DNA of 64,000 bases. Source: Alviniconcha marisindica (lineage: Eukaryota > Mollusca > Gastropoda > Provannidae). Position numbers and translations under genes: made by a program. The stretch spans positions 745,001-809,000 of the forward strand of contig JABMCL010003147.1 of the NCBI GenBank assembly GCA_018857735.1, given 5' to 3'. Below, piece by piece: positions 57,700-64,000 of the stretch (within the stretch, counting starts at the first letter, position 1; each line of letters begins with the position of its first letter). The notes below the pieces were generated by a model. The model did no database searches and was not told where the DNA came from. It saw only the letters and a program-made list of their open reading frames with translations.

Positions 57700-58819
57700 G
57701 CTGTTGCTGTTGGTTGTCACAGCACCGGTCACTTCTGTTTCGTGTGCTGTCGGCTGCTATAACCCCATCAACACAGTTGTCTCAACAGTGTCAACGAGGG
57801 TAACCGGGTCTCGCTTTGCTTTTGCCTCCCTAACGGTCTTGTGAGACGTGAGAGGCGGTTTTTGCAGGGTTTTGTGTGTTTTAGTTGCTTTTCCTGATAC
57901 ATTTCTTTCTTTGCTGTTTTCTTTGGACCATTTGAACTCTTGACGCGGAAACCACTGACCATCTGGTGCTGGCGTTCCGGAGTTTGGCCAGCCACTCTTG
58001 TCTCATAAATTCACGCTGTTCATAACCCCAGCTTTGCTGTCAGTCCACTCACCCACTAACGACTGTTACAGTGTGTCGCCTGCCTAAGGTGTGGCTTTAT
58101 GATGGTCACGTCTGACTGAAAGGTTCAGTCTAACCTCCAGTGTGTGTCGACTGTCTGTGGATGGGGATTTATGGTGATCACGTTTTCGTGGCCCACACGA
58201 GTTGTTGAAGTTGCTCGTCACGTATTTCCTACACTGCAACATCGTGATCGCAGCTTGAGCTAACCGTCTCAAAAGCTGTTTGCGTAACAGAAGAGGTCGA
58301 ATTAAACACCGGAAAACAAGGATTTTGTTTGAAAATGCTCCATTGGTTTTGTATTAATTCGCTAATCTCGAGTTTCGTTAGTAACGATTATCGTGATGGG
58401 CTGAAAACGACAGCAGCAACAAGTGTCTTGTCCCTCTCTCGTGTTGCACGTACAGCCTGCTTGGTATCAGGTGCGCGAGTTGTGGTCTGACGTCACCCGG
58501 GGAATAAGACACAACTGAGGGGCCGCAGGTACCGTTTTCAAGTCATGTACTTCTTTGTTTTATTCGAAGAAAAAAGTGGATGCCCTACATGAAATCTACA
58601 TGTATAAAAGATTCAGTTTAAAAGTGCGCAACAACGTAGAGGCAAGGTTAAAACCGCAAGCGTTATTAAATAGACTATATGTTACTTATTATGGACAATG
58701 AACTGTAAAATGAACAGTGTCACACACATTGGACCAGCCGTGAAACTGGGCGGTCTTTCCGGCAGCCTGGTCTCTTACCTGCAGGGAAAGGTCGGCCTTC
58801 TTGGGCACAACGTGGTTTG
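57700..58819. other. No gene recognised
   Basis: Mixed sequence without repeats or supported frames. Confidence 0.4.
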
Positions 58820-59134
58820 TAAAGTAAAGTAAACATGGTGCTTAACGTCCACAGAAACCATAAGGCTTATTAGGGACGGGGAGAAGGGGGTATGGAGGTG
58901 GGGGAGAGGGAGATAATATACCTATCGCTACACTGTCACCACCAGAATGACTTCTGCATTAAGGTGGGCAGCGATGAGAGCCATTTTAATGTTCATAATT
59001 GCGAGGGACAAAGTCACAAGACAGTATCCACAGACCCACAACTTTTGAAGTGAAAGGAGAGCCGAAGCAGATTCGAACCGAGGTCCGTCTGCTTACCAGC
59101 CTAACGCCTTACCGCTAGGCCAGACTGGCTCACG
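58820..59134 (-). mobile_element. tRNA-derived SINE, family A, copy 2
   Basis: Flanked by the 9-bp direct repeat CGTGGTTTG (58811-58819 and 59135-59143). The 73-nt tRNA-like head is at 59059-59131 (A box TGGCCTAGCGG, B box GGTTCGAATCT). The 3' end in RNA sense reads CCGTCCCTAATAAGCCTTAT, then GGTTTCTGTGGACGTTAAGC and ACC followed by an ACTTT-type repeat. Confidence 0.9.
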
Positions 59135-59712
59135 CGTGGTTTGGGTTTGGTTCCTTTAACCGAGCGGTTCAGTCACAGCTCACCACCAACGTGTGTGGCT
59201 TGCCGTCTGGAGTGTGGGTTTATGGTGATCGGGTCCTAAGTGTTCATTCACATCTCCTGGTGCAGCAGCGTCAGCCTAATTGCCTCCCTACACGACAAAG
59301 GGCCGCTTGTTTGGAGGGGCAGCTCGGTGTGTTGGCTAGAGCTGTCATCCCGTGGTACTGTGGAACCTGGAGTTGTGTTTTTCACGGACAGGGGCTACGT
59401 ACTGTCATGGTCTTAGTTTTATCGTGGTATCTGACGCGTAATGGGACAATAGTAGACGCGGGGATTGGAGTCTCGCTGTTTTTATTGGACTGTTACCCCC
59501 TCTGGTCGGCATCTGGTTCAGTCCAGCTTCTTTCGGGGTCGGAAAGTGCGCATTGTCTTTTTACAGATGTCCGTGATGTCTTTTTCATCCTCAGCCTTTT
59601 GGTTTAAACAAAGTTTATTCATTCATCGTAATCATAAACTCAACAATTGGTGTAGGAAACAGAAAAGCAGTATGCTTATACAGGTATGTTAGCTATCAAC
59701 GCCTTTTGTATA
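59135..59712. other. No gene recognised
   Basis: A plus frame of 138 codons (59191-59607) is open but unrecognised. It is valine/leucine-rich without signal or domain. Confidence 0.3.
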
Positions 59713-60222
59713 TGTAGGGAGTGAGGTGGGGGGAGGAGTTGAGGGAAGCAGGCTGGAAGCATGGATGAAGAGCCACAAGTCAGAGGTTGCTATAACATAA
59801 CTTTTATTTGTACACCAACCAACCAGGAAACAGTGTAGGCTCTCCCCTGAGATGAACACATGAACACCGGCCGCAACAGCAAACAAACAACCTGCCTCTG
59901 CAGGGACACTGGGGGAAAAGGGACGCTGCCGGCCAGCGCACATGATGATGAAGTGATGCTTAATGTCCTCAGATGTCAATTGACATATTAGGGACAAGTT
60001 GTGACCAATGCCGAAGCACGGTTCAATAATTCTTTACGTCCACGGAAACCACAAGGCTCGGTCGACCGTCACACAGCTCCTGAGCCCTGGCCAGCGCACA
60101 GGTTTTAACACCTTAGATAATTGGGGCCATAAAACTCCTACCCAATCAAAAAGGAAAAGAAACCGGAAAGAAAGGATTAAAGGGTCATAGCCCGAAACAT
60201 GTATACAATACACTCGGTTACA
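59713..60222 (-). mobile_element. Solo-LTR-like repeat, inverted second copy
   Basis: Minus strand TGTAACCGAGTGTATTG to CTCCCTACA, collinear with 29827-30727. TATA (ATATA) immediately flanks both ends, as a 4-5 bp target duplication. Interrupted by one short retroelement T. Confidence 0.7.
59943..60088 (-). mobile_element. Short retroelement T with internal deletion
   Basis: Flanked by GGCCAGCGCACA (59931-59942 and 60089-60100). About 40 bp between the two hairpin modules and the 5' end are missing. Confidence 0.88.
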
Positions 60223-60258
60223 TATATATCATCTTTGTGTCAGTCGTAGCTCCGCCAG

Positions 60259-60671
60259 GGTTCCAGGCGAGATCAAAAGATCAAGAGATCTTAGAGGAGG
60301 GAGGTGGAGCTGGACCCTCAACTTAGCCCAGAATAGATCATGATTAGGGAGGTGGAGCTGGGCTAAGAAAGCTGGACTTCCTTTGCTTGAGTTGTCCAAG
60401 TTGTTCGTCAACAGCAGTGCAACGGACATTGTCTTTGTGACTCTGGCCAAGCACAGCAGTTGAAACAGCAATTGCGCAGTGCACAAGTCGCTGGGCAATG
60501 GCGAGGGACACCGCCTAACACTTCTATTGTTCTGGCGGCGGTCCACGGTCTCTCCTGTCTTTTTCGGGCGGTTTCCGCGGTCGAGCCTTCACTCTGTCGT
60601 CCCCTTCCCACTCTGTCCCCGTCCCTAATAGGCCATCTCGCCTCCGTGGACGTAAAGCACCAAGAAAGCAA
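60259..60671 (+). mobile_element. 413-bp retroinsert ending in the shared hairpin module
   Basis: Bounded by the 17-bp direct repeat AGTCGTAGCTCCGCCAG (60242-60258 and 60672-60688). It ends CCGTCCCTAATAGGCCATCT, CGCCTCCGTGGACGTAAAGC, ACC plus an A-rich tail. The rest is unrelated to SINE A or T. It may be the 3' end of the LINE that owns this tail, or another SINE. Confidence 0.75.
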
Positions 60672-60777
60672 AGTCGTAGCTCCGCCAGAGGATGCGGCGT
60701 GACGAGAGGCGAGTGCAGATGGCACAGTGTGTGATGGCCGGCAAGATGATCATGATGATGGGGACCTTAATGTTCGA

Positions 60778-61105
60778 TTGTGTTGCTTAATGTCCTCGGA
60801 TGTCGGTTGACATATTAGGGACAAGCTGAGACCAATGCCGAAGCATGGTTCAATATAGCTTTACGTCCACGGAAACCAGAAGGTTCGTTAGGACGGACCG
60901 CCCAGGACGGCCACCTCAACTCTCACACAGCTCCTGAACTATGAGCTTAATGTCCTCGGATGTCGGTTGACACATTAGGGACAAACTGAGACCAATGCGT
61001 GTGCATGGTTCAGTGTTGCTTTACGTGGACACAAACCGTAAGGCTCATTAGGACGGAAAGCCCAGGACGGCCACTTCGACTTTCTCACAGCTCCTGAACT
61101 CTGAT
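60778..61105 (-). mobile_element. Two adjacent short retroelements T
   Basis: A well-conserved copy (60778-60943) lies beside a diverged copy (60944-61105), same orientation. The first probably inserted at the 3' end of the second. Confidence 0.78.
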
Positions 61106-61254
61106 GACTCGCACCGTAGTAGCCGTCTCTTTGAATGCTGCGCTTGTTTCACTCGAGCCGATCGAGTTTCCTCTTTGGAAAAGGCACTTCAGACTGTGGC
61201 TTTTTGCGCTTTCAGGGTTCGTGTTTTGCTGAGTGCTGTAACCTTTCCTTGACG

Positions 61255-61330
61255 CCGTTTAAGAAGAGATCCAAACACGTAAAGGTTAAAAAAAACACGA
61301 TTTATTAGGACAAAACACAACATGCAAATT
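61255..61330 (+). repeat. Dispersed repeat R3, diverged copy
   Basis: GAGATCCAAACACGTAAAGG and TTTATTAGGACAAAACACAA match 420-500. Confidence 0.55.
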
Positions 61331-61335
61331 TTAGG

Positions 61336-61674
61336 GGTAAGGCCCCCTTTTCAAGCTACAAAACAACACTTGACTGTTAAGCGGTGAAAAATGAGATACA
61401 TGTACTATACTAATCTGCATTTGATTGAGCTGTTTTGCTATGTTGTTTTGGTGTCCAGTCAAGAAAGTACAAAACCACCTTTGTGTTGTTGTTGTTGTTG
61501 TTGCTAGATGCGTGCTTACCTTGCGGTCATTGCGGTTTTGAGTATTAATTATCATGCGAATACACGACATTTAGGGTGTATGGATGTGTTGGCATGTGCG
61601 CGTATGTGTGGTCCTGTGAGTTTGAGATATAGATCAAGTGAAACTAATTATCAGTATGGATACAGACACAAATG

Positions 61675-61713
<39 letters not shown>

Positions 61714-63064
61714 TTGTTTGTTGACTGCAAGTAAGTGTGTGTGTGTGGGGGGGGGGGGGGGGGAGGGTGGGTAAACATAAATTTCTATTGGTGCAACTTG
61801 CTGATACATCTTGTTAGCATGATAATTGTAAGATGTCTAATATCACGTAATGTGAAAAGACTTTAAAAAAAAGATTTAAAAAAGGAAGAAGTTGCGTTGT
61901 TGCCTCTGCGGTCCGTGCAGGTCTGTAGCCGAGCTGTACCTCCCGCGGGGACCGTGCACCAACAGGATTACTTGACAATTAGACGGCTTGTGCCGTCTGA
62001 CCGAGAAAGCGCTCGTGCTTTAAACAACAGCCGTCCTAAACAATCGACCTGGCCTGGCTAAATTAGCCGCAGGGGCGGTAACTGCGCTGGCATTTAAAAG
62101 GAGGAAAAGTGCCGCGAGCATTTGTTAGTGATTGCTGTCACCTCTCGCTCTCGTAATGGGCTCCTTTGGAGCCGGACAGAGAGACCATTAGGTCCTTAGA
62201 GCGGATCAGTCCGTTTTTGTTAGCCCTACGTGAATGCCGTTCTTTTCGGCTGTACGGCTCTTACTGAACTGCTCGCAACGGTCTGTCTGTTACGGGCTCG
62301 GCGAATTCAGCGCAGACGCCATGCATTTGGAAGCGTTTGGCGAGGAGTTTTGTAATTGATTTTTTTCCCTTTTCCGTGGCTCGCCGTTTTTGTTAATGTT
62401 GCGGTGTTTGGAAATCTACGTAACGAGTGCAGATGCTGATAAGCTGTTGAGCTTTTCGACTGTTTTCCTGTAGAGTTGCAGTTTTTTCGCCCGTCGTCTG
62501 TTCGTCGCTTTGACAAAGGCAAGTTCTGCCGAAAGTTTTAACCCTTCTGTCGTGTCCTGCTCAGGAAAAGCGGCCATTCGTCGGTCTTAGCCTGCTGTGT
62601 GTGTTGATTCTACTGCTACGCCCCCCCCCCCCCCCCCCCCCTCCCCCCCAACCCGTCTGTCCCTGGGCATTTTTTTCTGTTGTCCAGCACACGTCTAGTT
62701 TTGTTACCGCAAGTCTGTGACGACTTTCCTGTGTCTAAAACCTCGGTGTGAACGGGACGGCGTGTGTGGTTGCTGGTGGCCGGCGGACGTGACCGGACAG
62801 CGCTGCGGTGGACGGCTCCTGCCGCGGCCCGCTGAGCCCTTGTGCGTCTGTGTTTACATCCCGTGCACAGCGCACCTTGCTGCACTGCCCCATTGTTGCT
62901 TCCCTCTTTTGCAACTGCCACCAAACGTGCCACATCGCAGCTTCACTCGCGGCCGATACAACGGAGACCGACACCGAGAGAGTAGAGTCGCGGGGGACCC
63001 ACCCACAAACAGTCGTGTCCGCCGCGACTGAAAGCAGCCCAGCATCTTGAGAGAGAGACAGAGA
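61336..63064. other. No gene recognised; (TA)n, poly-G and poly-C tracts
   Basis: TA at 61682-61710, G run 61747-61762, C run 62621-62641. Frames on both strands at 62616-63050 lack support. Confidence 0.4.
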
Positions 63065-63120
63065 GCTCGAACTCAAAACTTTAATACTCAAGGATACTAG
63101 CGTTAGGTCCATTTGGACGT
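63065..63120 (-). mobile_element. LINE 3' terminus
   Basis: Minus strand GAGTATTAAAGTTTTGAGTT then CGAGCTC, next to a GA-rich flank. (GA)n follows at 63139-63171. Confidence 0.5.
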
Positions 63121-63136
63121 AACAGCCAGTCCTTGC

Positions 63137-63174
<38 letters not shown>

Positions 63175-63449
63175 CCTGGAAAATCGCCCGACCCGGCGCC
63201 TTGTTTGCGGAGGTCGCCTTGCATCTCTTTCGGGCCAATTTACTGAAAATCAGAACCTCTTGGCTGTGACGCCCCATTATCCCGGCCTGCACCCTCGTGA
63301 GGTCCTCGCCACTTGCCTGTCCCCGTCACGTCGCGCCGGCCAGGGGGCAGTTTTCTTTAGTGCGCATCGCCGCCGAGCCCATCCCTCCCCTACCTGCTGT
63401 GTCAATGTGCTCGCTCGGAGGTGCCGGAGGTGGTGGCGGATGGGTTACG

Positions 63450-63783
63450 GCCGTCAGGAGGTCCTCAGTGCAGTTCTGGTGGTGTTTGGTGGAGGTTCTC
63501 AGTGCAGTTCTGGTGGTGTTTGGTGGAGGTTCTCAGTGCAGTTCTGGTGGTGTTTGGTGGAGGTTCTCAGTGCAGTTCTGGTGGTGTTTGGTGGAGGTTC
63601 TCAGTGCAGTTCTGGTGGTGTTTGGTGGAGGTCCTCAGTGCAGTTCTGATGGTGTTTGGTGGAGGTTCTCAATGCAGTTCTGGTGGTGTTTGGTGGAGGT
63701 TCTCAGTGCAGTTCTGGTGGTGTTTGGTGGAGGTCCTCAGTGCAGTTCTGGTGGTGTTTGGTGGAGGTCCTCAGTGCAGTTCT
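63450..63783 (+). repeat. 34-bp minisatellite, about 9.5 copies
   Basis: Unit GGAGGTTCTCAGTGCAGTTC plus TGGTGGTGTTTGGT, with GGTCCTC variants. Confidence 0.94.
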
Positions 63784-63785
63784 GT

Positions 63786-63895
63786 GCTCGGAAAAGCCCA
63801 TCCATGTGCGCTCAGAAGTGTGTTTGAGAAGTTTTCCTACGGCAACCTTTGAGCTAGTTTGTGACTGGATTTTAACGTCCGGTCAACCGCACACC
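63786..63895 (+). repeat. D2 fragment followed by second-type tail fragment
   Basis: GCTCGGAAAAGCCCATCC matches D2. GGATTTTAACGTCCGGTCAA matches the tail at 38672 and the 64-bp unit. Confidence 0.5.
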
Positions 63896-63961
63896 CAGGA
63901 GTAGCTTGATGGTTCACGCCCAGTCAATCAGTACGGTTATATCAGGGCGAAATACACGTAA

Positions 63962-64000
63962 GTACATGGTGCTTTACGTCCACGGAGGCGAGATGGCCTA
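63962..64000 (-). mobile_element. Shared hairpin tail at the right edge
   Basis: TACATGGTGCTTTACGTCCA then CGGAGGCGAGATGGCCTA is the reverse of the variant ending 60259-60671. The element continues beyond the window. Confidence 0.7.

Noticed and set aside
59059..59131. Functional tRNA gene
   Set aside because: A and B boxes are good, but the anticodon arm pairs poorly and the segment continues into a SINE body with a target duplication.

Overview
The window looks like animal, non-model invertebrate nuclear DNA, most plausibly from a marine mollusc. Evidence: introns with GT-AG borders, no operons, tRNA-derived SINEs, CR1/L2-type non-LTR retrotransposon fragments, TIR/MITE and foldback DNA transposons, solo-LTR-like repeats and very many (CA)n, (GA)n and poly-G tracts. 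The species call is inference only.

Only one convincing host gene is visible. A 3,335-bp internal coding exon (45856-49190, + strand) encodes a serine/proline/charge-rich, probably disordered protein. A phase-compatible candidate first coding exon lies at 44386-44527. Further exons must lie downstream or beyond the window. The other long open frames are in-frame tandem repeats, dinucleotide tracts or LINE remnants.

Layout. 1-9 kb: a 75-bp minisatellite, a Harbinger-like MITE (1413-2032) with a nested LINE tail, a 5'-truncated LINE with a reverse-transcriptase end (3065-4566), a tRNA-derived SINE (6713-7047), a 180-bp short retroelement (7114-7299) and a foldback element packed with TTGTCGCGACAA palindromes (8108-8642). 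9-22 kb: an 84-bp palindrome and a series of minisatellites (units of 43, 44, 19, 64, 31, 41 and 71 bp). 22-31 kb: a second SINE family, a LINE remnant, a 69-bp satellite of about 25 units (26185-27946), a 36-bp array and an LTR-like repeat holding short-retroelement insertions. 31-44 kb: head-to-head minisatellites (32494-33775), a foldback element split by a short retroelement, and 27-bp and 45-bp arrays. 44-49 kb: the gene. 49-64 kb: more repeats, including second copies of both SINEs and an inverted second copy of the LTR-like repeat.

The most notable theme is a family of short retroelements, SINEs and one longer insert that share a 3' hairpin module. It has an outer stem [C/T]GTCC...GGAC[G/A], a variable inner hairpin, and a GGACRTWAAGCA-like end followed by a short simple repeat. 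Stem positions differ between variants in a compensatory way. Many copies are bounded by 9-17 bp target-site duplications, and the 69-bp satellite appears to have been amplified from the same module. This fits a LINE-recognised 3' RNA structure reused by several parasitic elements.
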